DNA of 10,918 bases from Acidobacteriota bacterium (GTDB lineage: Bacteria > Acidobacteriota > Terriglobia > Terriglobales > Acidobacteriaceae): contig JAJZFE010000474.1 in the NCBI GenBank assembly GCA_021798655.1, positions 1 to 10,918 of the forward strand, in the 5' to 3' direction. Every line of letters starts with the position of its first letter. The first letter of the stretch is position 1. Shown one piece after another: positions 1 through 6,154 of this stretch. Below the pieces are notes generated by a model that did no database searches, was not told where the DNA came from, and saw only the letters and a program-made list of their open reading frames with translations. Made by a program: the position numbers and the translations under genes.

Positions 1-1
1 C

Positions 2-262
2 ACCGTACAGGCCCAGATCCTCGAGCTGCTCAAGGACTTACAGGTTCGCCACCAACTCGCAATGCTGTTCATCTCCCACGACCTGGCCGTCGTAGCCCAA
101 GTCGCAAACCGTGTCGCCGTAATGCAGCACGGACAAATCGTGGAACAAGGCCCTGTCCAAGCCCTGTTCCACGCACCCCAGCACCCCTACACACGCAAGC
201 TGCTGGCCTCGGCCCCAACCATGCGGTCAGACCGCAACCAGCCTCTGGCTAACATGCTTTAG
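2..262 (+). CDS. Oligopeptide/dipeptide ABC transporter ATP-binding protein, C-terminal part
   Basis: Only the last 86 codons are in the window; the reading frame is open from base 2 and the start lies outside. The visible part begins with the [10 protein letters not shown] stretch that follows the Walker B/D-loop in peptide-transporter ATPases. It then shows the H-loop in [10 protein letters not shown] and ends with [16 protein letters not shown], the typical C-terminal signature of the Opp/Dpp/GsiA-type subfamily. The protein would couple ATP hydrolysis on the cytoplasmic face of the inner membrane to import of peptides or related solutes. The Walker A and signature motifs are upstream of the window, so it cannot be told whether this is a single-domain (DppD/DppF-like) or a tandem two-domain (GsiA/YejF-like) ATPase. 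It converges on the next gene with a 4-bp gap and no visible terminator between them. Confidence 0.93.
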   Translation, partial: TVQAQILELLKDLQVRHQLAMLFISHDLAVVAQVANRVAVMQHGQIVEQGPVQALFHAPQHPYTRKLLASAPTMRSDRNQPLANML

Positions 263-266
263 TTTG

Positions 267-1355
267 TTAGGGTTGCGCGTAGTACCCCGTTCGGGTGCGG
301 GCAGTCAGTCCGGCTTTATCGGAGACTGTGACCGCGATACTACGGTACTGATCCGGATGATCCGCAACCGGTGGCTGAACGGTAAGAACGTAAAACGCCT
401 CAGCATCCGACACCGCAGCACTAATCTCGTGCGCGACATCATTATTTGAGTTGATCACCTGCCCACCGGTCTGTGCCGCAAGAACCTCCAGGGCAAGGTT
501 CCCAATCTGCATCTTGCTGGGGGCGGTGACTCCCTTGAGGAACTCCTTGTAGTAGAAAGTCCGGAAGGTCACAGAATCGGCCATACCGAGGGGATCAACA
601 CTGGAGAGCGTAATTCGAGCGCGGGTCAGGGACGTGCTCAGGTCGACCAACTCCTGGAATAGACCCTTCTCCTCTTTCGAGGTGAGTTCAACCTCCGGGC
701 CGGAGAGCAATGGCCAGCCCGGGCTGATCCAGACAAGCAGCTTGCGTCCGGGACGGGTGGCTTCATAGGCGCTGATCTGCCGCAGGGCCTTCATGGAAAC
801 GTCGAAGCGCTCGGTGGCACCATAGAATCCCGCTGCACGACCGATGTCACGAAGGTTGACTTCAGCCTGTTCAAGGAAGGCGCTCAGCGCATTGCCATCG
901 GTGGTGGGCGTAGGCATTATCTGGGTCCCAGTGTCGCTGAGGATAATGAGTGTGACCGGTCGGGGCAGCTTACCGTTATTCAGCTTGAGATAGCGCTGAA
1001 TCTCCTGGCGTTCGTAGGCGACATTGGTGAAGCGCGTGTTGACCGTATCGATAAGCAAAACCACTTCCACGTTCTCCTTGGAGAGCTTGGGAGTGGTGGC
1101 GGCTTCAACGGCTTCGAACGATGAGATCGGGATCGGCTTCTTGTCGAGACTGACAGCGAAACTCGACTGCTGGAGACCGGTAACTGGAACGCCATTTTTT
1201 GCCGTGACAACGACATCGAGCACCAGCGGTGCGGGAGAGGCAGACTTCGCTGGACTGCTTTGTTGTGCGATGGCCCGCGCTGCGAACGGCAGCGGTACGA
1301 GGCCGAATGAAGCGAGACATACAAGTGCGAGCGTGCTGCGGTGCGAAAAACCCAT
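267..1355 (-). CDS. Secreted VWFA-related domain protein (acidobacterial family)
   Basis: This encodes a 362-residue exported protein. The start at 1355 is chosen because an AGGAG lies 9 bp upstream and the protein then opens with a classical signal peptide (basic GFSHR, hydrophobic core, likely cleavage near ARAIA-QQ, residue 30). The longer open frame reaching 1457 would run through a terminator hairpin and is not used. After a short beta-rich segment (about residues 43-85) comes a von Willebrand A-like fold, about residues 95-330. The MIDAS-like motif at residues 103-107 is DTVNT, not DxSxS, so metal binding may differ from classical VWA. The C-terminus RTGYYAQP is typical of the VWFA-related family that is abundant in Acidobacteria. 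Its molecular role is unknown; a periplasmic or surface protein-binding role is inference. It appears to be monocistronic, since a terminator for the upstream reductase lies before it. Confidence 0.85.
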   Translation of the reverse strand: MGFSHRSTLALVCLASFGLVPLPFAARAIAQQSSPAKSASPAPLVLDVVVTAKNGVPVTGLQQSSFAVSLDKKPIPISSFEAVEAATTPKLSKENVEVVLLIDTVNTRFTNVAYERQEIQRYLKLNNGKLPRPVTLIILSDTGTQIMPTPTTDGNALSAFLEQAEVNLRDIGRAAGFYGATERFDVSMKALRQISAYEATRPGRKLLVWISPGWPLLSGPEVELTSKEEKGLFQELVDLSTSLTRARITLSSVDPLGMADSVTFRTFYYKEFLKGVTAPSKMQIGNLALEVLAAQTGGQVINSNNDVAHEISAAVSDAEAFYVLTVQPPVADHPDQYRSIAVTVSDKAGLTARTRTGYYAQP

Positions 1356-1435
1356 AGAGAAAGACTCCTGAACTGCAAACCAGCATACTCTGGTTGTCTC
1401 CAGTGCAGGGGTGATAGCGTGGTGGCGTTGATGAC

Positions 1436-1484
1436 ATAAAAGAACCCGAGGCATCACCGGATGAGCTTTCCGTGCCGCCTCGGG
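1436..1484 (-). terminator. Intrinsic terminator after the alkene reductase gene
   Basis: An 8-bp perfect stem, CCCGAGGC (1445-1452) with GCCTCGGG (1477-1484), encloses a smaller inner stem (1455-1460 with 1470-1474, one bulge). Read on the minus strand the hairpin is followed by TTCTTTTAT. It lies 19 bp past the stop of the alkene reductase and 81 bp before the start of the VWFA-related gene, so it should insulate the two. The T-tract is interrupted by one C, so termination may be incomplete. Confidence 0.7.
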
Positions 1485-1503
1485 CTATTCCGTGGTGGAT
1501 GGT

Positions 1504-2586
1504 TTATGTGCTGACCAGATCGCGCTGGAATGCTGGGTAATCGGTATAACCCTCGGCGCCATGCGTGTAGAACGTGGCAGGGTTTGGGGTGTTGAGCGGT
1601 GCGTTGTTGGCAAAGCGGATTGGCAGGTCAGGGTTAGCGATGAAGAGCTTGCCGTAAGCGACTGCATCGGCGCGGCCGGAGTCCAGCAGTTGCTGCCCGG
1701 TGTGTTGATCGAGCGCTTCGTTGGCGACATAGACTCCGCCGAAGGCCTGCTTGAGGATGGGTCCGAGAGAGTCGTCTGCGACACGTTCGCGAGCGGCAAT
1801 AAAAGCCAGTTTGCGCTTGCCGAGTTCGGTTGCGAGATAGGTAAATGTGGCAGGGCGGTTGGAGTCGGAGATGCCGTGGGCATCAGCACGGGGAGCGAGG
1901 TGCATGCCCACGCGATTGGCGCCAAAGACAGAGATGGCGGCATCGGCGACTTCGAGGTGGAGCCGGGCACGGTTCTCGATGGCGCCGCCGTACTCGTCGG
2001 TGCGGTGGTTGGTGCCGTCCTGCAGGAACTGGTCGAGGAGATAGCCGTTGGCTCCGTGGATTTCTACGCCGTCGAATCCGGCGAGCTGAGCATTTTGTGC
2101 TCCGCGGCGGAAGGCTTCGACGACGTCTTTGACTTCGTAGGTCTCGAGGGCGCGCGGGGTGACGAACGCTTTCTCAGGGCGGAGCAGCGAGACATGTCCG
2201 CTGGCTGCGATGGCACTAGGGGCAACGGGGAGCAGGCCGTTGAGGTAGATGGGATCAGAGATGCGGCCAACATGCCAGATCTGGGCGAAGATGCGTCCGC
2301 CGGCGTTGTGGACGGCAGCGGTGATGGGCTTCCAGGCTTCAGTCTGCTCGCGGGACCAGATGCCGGGGACTTGGGGGTAGCCTACGCCGAGAGGATCGAC
2401 AGGTACGCCTTCGGAGATGATGAGGCCAGCGGAGGCGCGCTGGGCGTAATACTCGCCAATCAGGGGGGTAGGGATGTGGTTCACGGTGCCGCGCAGGCGG
2501 GTGAGTGGAGCCATGAAGACGCGGTTAGGAAGCTGGAGGTCGCCGACTTGAATTGGGTCGAGGAGGGAAAAAGGTGTGTTTGGCAT
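1504..2586 (-). CDS. FMN-dependent alkene reductase (old yellow enzyme family, NemA/XenB-like)
   Basis: This is a 360-residue TIM-barrel flavoenzyme, the full family length. It should use NAD(P)H and FMN to reduce electron-poor C=C bonds such as enals, maleimides and nitro compounds, in the cytoplasm. Visible signatures are the N-terminal MAPLTRLRG (residues 25-33), AQIWHVGRIS (101-110), and the catalytic segment VEIHGANGYLLDQFLQDGTN. In that segment H177 and N180 bind the substrate and Y182 is the proton donor. It continues with HRTDEYGGAIENRARL (194-209) and the C-terminal YGKLFIANPDLP. The region RVGMHLAPRAD (225-235) has His229 where many OYEs have the flavin-contacting Arg, possibly a trait of the XenB-like subgroup. 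No Shine-Dalgarno precedes the ATG; a 20-codon frame ends 2 bp upstream and may couple translation. The exact substrate and the nemA/xenB assignment cannot be decided from sequence. Confidence 0.95.
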   Translation of the reverse strand: MPNTPFSLLDPIQVGDLQLPNRVFMAPLTRLRGTVNHIPTPLIGEYYAQRASAGLIISEGVPVDPLGVGYPQVPGIWSREQTEAWKPITAAVHNAGGRIFAQIWHVGRISDPIYLNGLLPVAPSAIAASGHVSLLRPEKAFVTPRALETYEVKDVVEAFRRGAQNAQLAGFDGVEIHGANGYLLDQFLQDGTNHRTDEYGGAIENRARLHLEVADAAISVFGANRVGMHLAPRADAHGISDSNRPATFTYLATELGKRKLAFIAARERVADDSLGPILKQAFGGVYVANEALDQHTGQQLLDSGRADAVAYGKLFIANPDLPIRFANNAPLNTPNPATFYTHGAEGYTDYPAFQRDLVST

Positions 2587-2588
2587 AG

Positions 2589-2651
2589 TCAGCAGATTGG
2601 ATGATGCTGGCCGAGATTTCGGTGCAGCTGTGTGAGTTCTTCGTGGTCCAT
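2589..2651 (-). CDS. Possible 20-codon leader peptide of the alkene reductase
   Basis: An ATG at 2651 opens a frame of 20 codons ending in TGA at 2589-2591, which is 2 bp before the reductase ATG. The peptide starts MDHEEL and ends HHPIC, so its only cysteine is the last residue. There is no strong Shine-Dalgarno before it, and a frame this short can arise by chance. The argument for it is positional: the reductase lacks its own ribosome-binding site, and a stop 2 bp before a start is a classical arrangement for re-initiation. I recognise no homologue. Confidence 0.3.
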   Translation of the reverse strand: MDHEELTQLHRNLGQHHPIC

Positions 2652-2677
2652 CCGACGGTTGAAGACCGCTAGTGCAC

Positions 2678-2713
2678 AGAAAGACCCACGTCGGAGAGTG
2701 CGGACGTGGGTCT
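2678..2713 (-). terminator. Intrinsic terminator after galU
   Basis: A perfect 11-bp stem (2682-2692 paired with 2703-2713; core GACCCACGTC/GACGTGGGTC) closes a 10-nt loop. Read on the minus strand the stem runs into a short T-rich tail, TTTCT. It begins 21 bp past the galU stop codon and lies upstream of the alkene reductase and its possible leader. The two genes are therefore probably transcribed separately. Confidence 0.8.
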
Positions 2714-2733
2714 ACTGGGTATCGACGGCTTAC

Positions 2734-3630
2734 TTACAGGGGGAAGGTCTTGAGCCAGGCGCGGAAGTCCGGGCCTAGTTTGTCGTGTTTGAGGGCTAGT
2801 TCCACTGTGGCGCGGAGGAAGCCTTGTTTGTCGCCGGCGTCGTGGCGCTTGCCTTCGTAGGAGTAGCCGTAGACCTTCTCGTGCTGGAGAAGCGCTTTGA
2901 TGGCGTCGGTGAGTTGGAGTTCTCCGCCTGCGCCGGGGGTGATGCCTTCGATCATCTCGAAGATGCGGGGGGTGAGGATGTAGCGGCCGATGATGGCGTT
3001 CTGGCTGGGCTGGGTGCCGGGGGCGGGCTTCTCGACCATGGTCTTGACGGCGAGGAGGCGAGGGTTGTTGGCATCGGGGGTGCAGTCGAGGCAGCCGTAG
3101 GCGGAGATGGCGTCACCTTCGACGACTTCGGAGCCGAGGATGCTGGACATTTCTCCATTCGAAGCTTGGGTTTCGTTGAAGGCTTCGACCATCTGCTTCA
3201 TGCAGGGGGTGGAGGCGTCGACGATGTCGTCGGGGAGCAGGACGGCGAAGGGTTCGTTGCCGACGATCTCTTTGGCCATGAGGACGGCGTGGCCTAGGCC
3301 GAGGGCTTCCGGCTGGCGGACGTAGACGATCTTTGCCAGCTTGGAGACGGAGCGGGCGATCTCGAGGAGGGCGGTCTTGTTCTTGGCGGCGAGGGAGGCT
3401 TCGAGCTCGGAGGACTTGTCGAAGTGGTCTTCCATGGTGGTCTTGCCACGGCCGGTGACGATGATGATCTCGGTGCAGCCGGCGGCTACGGCTTCTTCGA
3501 CGCCGTATTGAATGAGGGGCTTGTCGACCAGGCAGAGCATCTCCTTGGGGGTCGCTTTAGTGGCGGGGAGGAAGCGGGTGCCCATGCCAGCGGCGGGGAA
3601 GACTGCTTTGCGAATTTTCATGTGAGCCAT
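2734..3630 (-). CDS. galU: UTP-glucose-1-phosphate uridylyltransferase
   Basis: This 298-residue cytoplasmic nucleotidyltransferase makes UDP-glucose from UTP and glucose 1-phosphate, the precursor for lipopolysaccharide, exopolysaccharide, trehalose and galactose metabolism. Motifs in order are AVFPAAGMGTRFLPATKATPKEML (split here as residues 9-18 and 19-32: the nucleotide-binding loop with Lys25), QPEALGLGHAV (106-116), the metal-binding DD at 134-135, VEKP (199-202), GRYILTP (215-221), GGELQLTDAI (235-244) and DAGDKQGF (264-271). The length matches bacterial GalU. The start at 3630 has an AGAGGA about 11 bp upstream; the alternative ATG three codons in (3621) has none. It is followed by a strong terminator. 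The 104-bp upstream gap contains inverted repeats, so independent regulation from the DUF885 gene is plausible. Confidence 0.97.
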   Translation of the reverse strand: MAHMKIRKAVFPAAGMGTRFLPATKATPKEMLCLVDKPLIQYGVEEAVAAGCTEIIIVTGRGKTTMEDHFDKSSELEASLAAKNKTALLEIARSVSKLAKIVYVRQPEALGLGHAVLMAKEIVGNEPFAVLLPDDIVDASTPCMKQMVEAFNETQASNGEMSSILGSEVVEGDAISAYGCLDCTPDANNPRLLAVKTMVEKPAPGTQPSQNAIIGRYILTPRIFEMIEGITPGAGGELQLTDAIKALLQHEKVYGYSYEGKRHDAGDKQGFLRATVELALKHDKLGPDFRAWLKTFPL

Positions 3631-3652
3631 GGTGGGGAGGATCCTCTTGAAT

Positions 3653-3715
3653 CAAATGTGGTTCGTTACGAGATAAGCGTAGCAAAGTGTCCCATTTTGG
3701 GATGTGCCACATTTG
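3653..3715. repeat. Inverted-repeat region upstream of galU (possible operator)
   Basis: A perfect 9-bp inverted repeat, CAAATGTGG at 3653-3661 and CCACATTTG at 3707-3715, has a 45-bp spacer. Nested near the right arm are a second dyad, TCCCA-TTT-TGGGA (3690-3702), and an imperfect dyad around ATGTG-C-CACAT (3702-3712). The whole lies between the DUF885 stop and the galU start. I see no convincing -35/-10 pair. The nested stem has no U-tract on the minus strand, so it is a poor terminator for the upstream gene. A regulator-binding site for galU is the likeliest reading, but it is inference. Confidence 0.4.
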
Positions 3716-3734
3716 GGGAAGCAGGGTGGCGGGT

Positions 3735-5537
3735 TTAGAGGACGGGGGAGTCGCTGTGGAGCATGGCTTTACGGATGATCTTGATGGGGGCGGGGCCCTG
3801 CCGCATGAAGTCGTCGTGGAACTGCTGGAGGTTGAAGGCTGCGCCTTGTTTGGCTTTGAGATCTTCGCGGAGCTTCATGATTTCGAGCTTGCCTAGGGTG
3901 TAGTAGAGGTAGGTGGCATCGGCGGTACCGCGTTTGGTCTCCATGAGGCCTACGGCGGGGGACTGGTAGCCCTCGTGGACGAAGAAGGCGGCGGCCTGAT
4001 CGGTGGTCCAGATGCCGGAGGGTTCGCCCTGGGCGGTGTGGAGTTTGATGGAGTTGACGAAGCGGGCGTCGCGGAGGAGGGCATCCTGGAGCTGGCCGAG
4101 GCGGATGAGCTTGGCCTCACGCTGGTCGATGAGCTTGCCGTCGGGGCCGGTAGTTCCGGGGGCTCCGTAGCCCTGGTCGAGCATCATTTGCTCGCAGTAG
4201 TGGGCCCAGCCTTCGATATTGGTGTTGGTGCCGATGAGCTTGCGTACTTTGCTGGGGAACTGGTCCTGCCAGAGGAACTGGATGTAGTGGCCGGGGTAGG
4301 CTTCGTGGACAGATGTGGAGATGATGGTGCCGGCGTTGAAGGCGGCCATGTGCTCGGCGATGTGCTCCGGGGTCCAGTCTTTTTCCGGGAGAGTCACGTT
4401 GAAGTAGGCTTTGGTGGAGTGGGTTTCGTAGGGGCCGGGGGGGTCCATGGAGGCCTGGGTGGTGGCGCGCATGAAGGGTGGCGTCTCTTCTAGGGTGGGC
4501 TCGACCCTGGAGGGGATGGTGATGATGTGGTGGGTGTTGATGAAGTCCACGAGGCTGGCGAAGGTCTGGTGGAAGGCGGGTAGAAGCTGGTCGGGAGCGG
4601 GGTGGATGGTGGCTAGTTCGGCGAGGACCTGCTGCGGGGTTTTGGAGGGGTCCAGTTCGTGGGCGATGCGGTTGAACTCGGACTGATTGTGGTGGAGGTC
4701 GTCGAGGGCGATCTGGAGCAGACGGTCGAGGGGGATGTCGACCATCTCGTCGTAGAGGAGCTTCTTGCGGAAGGTGTCGGGGCCGAGGCGGAAGTCACCG
4801 TTGGAGCGGGGGAGGAGGTCAGCTTTGAGCCAGACGCCGTAGTCCTTGAGCGACTGGATGACGGCGGCGTTGGATTTGGCGAAGGCCGCTTTGGCTTCGG
4901 GGTCGGTGGCGTCGGCGAAGGCGGAGGGGACGTCGGTCTGAAAGAAGCTGACGAGTCCGTCGATCTGTTCGAGGGCGATTTCAGTGAAGATGCGGGGTGG
5001 GTTCTTGAGGTTTCTGCGGGCTTCGAGGAAGACCTGGGGGATGAGCTTCTCGCGGGCTACGGCGGCGCGGAGGCGGGTGTTGGCGGGAGCGAAGGGCCGC
5101 TCCATGAGGACGAAGATGGAGTTGGTGACGCCGGAGGAGTAGTTGTCGGGGTTCTTCTCCCAGTTGCGGATGACTTCGAGGGAGAGTAGCTGGGAGCGGA
5201 TGCTGTTGAGGAGGATCTCGCGGTCTGCGGCGACGGAGGCGTCGAGCGCGCTGGGGTCGATGGCCTCGATTTTCTTCTCGTAGGCGTGGAGGTCGGCGGC
5301 CTGGTGCTGGACGGTGGCGGCGGAGTAGTCCTCGAGTTGGGTGTCGTACTGGTGGAGGCCGGTCTGGGTGCCGGAGGTGGGGGAGTACTTGAAGAAGACT
5401 TCGGAGAAGTACTGGTCGGAGAGGAAGCGGAAGGTCTGGGGTGCTCCGTCGGCGGAGAGGTGCTGGGCGGGTACGGTGACCGGGGCCATGAGGGATGCTC
5501 CTGCGAGGAGAAGGGCGGTGGAGAGGTGTCGGGTCAT
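3735..5537 (-). CDS. Secreted DUF885 family protein, predicted zinc metallopeptidase
   Basis: This encodes a 600-residue exported protein of the DUF885 family. The start at 5537 gives a signal peptide (MTRHLSTALLLAGASLMAPV, cleavage probably near residue 25) and has GGAG 11 bp upstream. The 73-codon longer open frame would translate a homopolymer tract and has no signal peptide. The catalytic-type motif is HEAYPGH at residues 411-417, of the HExxxGH type, followed by IEGWAHYCEQ (441-450), where Glu442 is the likely third metal ligand. This layout matches gluzincin-like peptidases, and the region around YFNVTLPEKDWTPEHIAEH (378-396) is also family-typical. The N-terminal half is mostly helical. 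A periplasmic or secreted peptidase is the best prediction, but the family's substrates are poorly known. galU follows in the same direction after 104 bp; co-transcription is possible but unproven. Confidence 0.92.
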   Translation of the reverse strand: MTRHLSTALLLAGASLMAPVTVPAQHLSADGAPQTFRFLSDQYFSEVFFKYSPTSGTQTGLHQYDTQLEDYSAATVQHQAADLHAYEKKIEAIDPSALDASVAADREILLNSIRSQLLSLEVIRNWEKNPDNYSSGVTNSIFVLMERPFAPANTRLRAAVAREKLIPQVFLEARRNLKNPPRIFTEIALEQIDGLVSFFQTDVPSAFADATDPEAKAAFAKSNAAVIQSLKDYGVWLKADLLPRSNGDFRLGPDTFRKKLLYDEMVDIPLDRLLQIALDDLHHNQSEFNRIAHELDPSKTPQQVLAELATIHPAPDQLLPAFHQTFASLVDFINTHHIITIPSRVEPTLEETPPFMRATTQASMDPPGPYETHSTKAYFNVTLPEKDWTPEHIAEHMAAFNAGTIISTSVHEAYPGHYIQFLWQDQFPSKVRKLIGTNTNIEGWAHYCEQMMLDQGYGAPGTTGPDGKLIDQREAKLIRLGQLQDALLRDARFVNSIKLHTAQGEPSGIWTTDQAAAFFVHEGYQSPAVGLMETKRGTADATYLYYTLGKLEIMKLREDLKAKQGAAFNLQQFHDDFMRQGPAPIKIIRKAMLHSDSPVL

Positions 5538-5575
5538 GTTGGCGGCGTCTCCGTGTCGGTGGGGGATCCGGCGGC

Positions 5576-5596
5576 GGGGTACCCCCCCCCTCCCCC
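5576..5596. other. Homopolymer C9-T-C5 tract (G-rich on the DUF885 leader strand)
   Basis: GGGGT at 5576-5580 is followed by A, nine C, one T and five C. On the strand transcribed into the DUF885 gene this reads G5-A-G9-T-A-C4, between 39 and 59 bp upstream of its ATG. The G runs could form a quadruplex, and GGGGTACCCC (5576-5585) is a perfect palindrome that could compete as a hairpin. Runs of nine identical bases are prone to slippage and to sequencing error. Confidence 0.55.
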
Positions 5597-5643
5597 TGTT
5601 ATTGCGCAAAGTCTTCAAACGATGACGGTTAGGTCTGGACTTG

Positions 5644-5671
5644 ATTGTACATATGGCTGTTTGGCCGTCGA
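5644..5671 (-). promoter_or_regulatory. Candidate promoter of the DUF885 gene
   Basis: On the minus strand a -10-like TACAAT (5644-5649, 5 of 6 to consensus) lies 16 bp after a weak -35-like TCGACG (5666-5671). The start of transcription would be near 5637, with a leader of about 100 nt that includes the G-rich tract. A second, perfect TATAAT on the same strand (5710-5715) has no recognisable -35. Acidobacterial promoter rules are not well known, so this is tentative. Confidence 0.3.
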
Positions 5672-5729
5672 GTTGCGTTGGCGGCGGGGGCACTTTTCTA
5701 TTGGTGGAGATTATAGCGTTCGGGCGTGG

Positions 5730-5759
5730 TTGGCTGGCTAGCGAGTCCGGTAGCATTAT
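5730..5759 (+). promoter_or_regulatory. Candidate promoter of the toxin-antitoxin operon
   Basis: TTGGCT (5730-5735) and CATTAT (5754-5759) each match the sigma-70-type consensus at 4 of 6 positions, with an 18-bp spacer. Transcription would start near 5766, giving a leader of only about 8 nt before the antitoxin ATG. The -10 lies inside the 17-bp palindrome, as expected for an autoregulated toxin-antitoxin promoter. Confidence 0.4.
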
Positions 5760-5765
5760 GCTACC
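5749..5765. promoter_or_regulatory. 17-bp palindromic operator of the toxin-antitoxin operon
   Basis: GGTAGCATTATGCTACC is a perfect dyad: 8-bp arms around a single central T. It ends 8 bp before the antitoxin ATG and covers the predicted -10. Type II antitoxins with a ribbon-helix-helix fold commonly bind such sites and repress their own operon. That the product of the next gene binds here is inference from position and symmetry. Confidence 0.65.
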
Positions 5766-5773
5766 TTGTGGTC

Positions 5774-6154
5774 ATGAGTCAGCCGGTAAAGCTTTCGGAC
5801 GGATTGGTGATGGAGGCGCGGATCGCTGGCGCGGCGATGCAGCGGTCGATCGCCGGGCAGGTGGAGTTTTGGGCGAGTCTGGGGCGGGCGATGGAGCGGG
5901 TTGCGAATCGAACCCAGATGGAGCGATTGCAGCAGCGAGCGACACTGCCTCTCTCCGAGATTGTCGGAACGATTAAAGAACCGGCGGGACGGGCGCGGCT
6001 GAAATCTTATTTAGAGAGTCGCCCGTTTCCGAGATTTTGCGCACATCCAAAGCTTGCGCGGACGTTTGTGCGAGAGGATGCGGACGGGACGAAGACGGTG
6101 GGGCGATTTGTGCGCGGGGCGTTTGAGCCATTTGTCGATGAGACGTCGGCGTGA
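5774..6154 (+). CDS. ParD-like antitoxin of a type II toxin-antitoxin system
   Basis: This is a 126-residue protein. The N-terminal half (residues 4-45: VKLSDGLVMEARIAG, then MQRSIAGQVEFWASLGRAME) is the signature of the ParD-like antitoxin family, with a short beta strand followed by helices consistent with a ribbon-helix-helix DNA-binding fold. The basic, less conserved rest, ending GRFVRGAFEPFVDE (110-123), is the probable toxin-wrapping region. The ATG at 5774 is chosen because the conserved domain starts five residues later; an upstream GTG in frame (5726) would translate through the palindrome. The ribosome-binding site is weak. The stop overlaps the GTG start of the toxin gene (GTGA), which implies translational coupling. 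It should neutralise the adjacent kinase and, with it, repress the promoter at the 17-bp palindrome; neither has been shown for this protein. Confidence 0.82.
   Translation: MSQPVKLSDGLVMEARIAGAAMQRSIAGQVEFWASLGRAMERVANRTQMERLQQRATLPLSEIVGTIKEPAGRARLKSYLESRPFPRFCAHPKLARTFVREDADGTKTVGRFVRGAFEPFVDETSA

Noticed and set aside
1356..1457. N-terminal extension of the VWFA-related gene to an ATG at 1457.
   Set aside because: The extension runs through the upstream terminator hairpin, and the start at 1355 has a good Shine-Dalgarno and a signal peptide directly after it.
3695..3712. TGGCAC upstream of galU as a sigma-54 -24 element.
   Set aside because: The required GC/TTGC -12 element is missing at the correct spacing on that strand.
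5538..5756. N-terminal extension of the DUF885 gene to a start at 5756.
   Set aside because: It would translate the homopolymer tract and candidate promoter elements and bury the signal peptide 73 residues inside the protein.
5726..5773. Upstream GTG start for the antitoxin.
   Set aside because: It would add 16 residues translated through the palindrome and predicted -10; the conserved domain begins just after the ATG at 5774.
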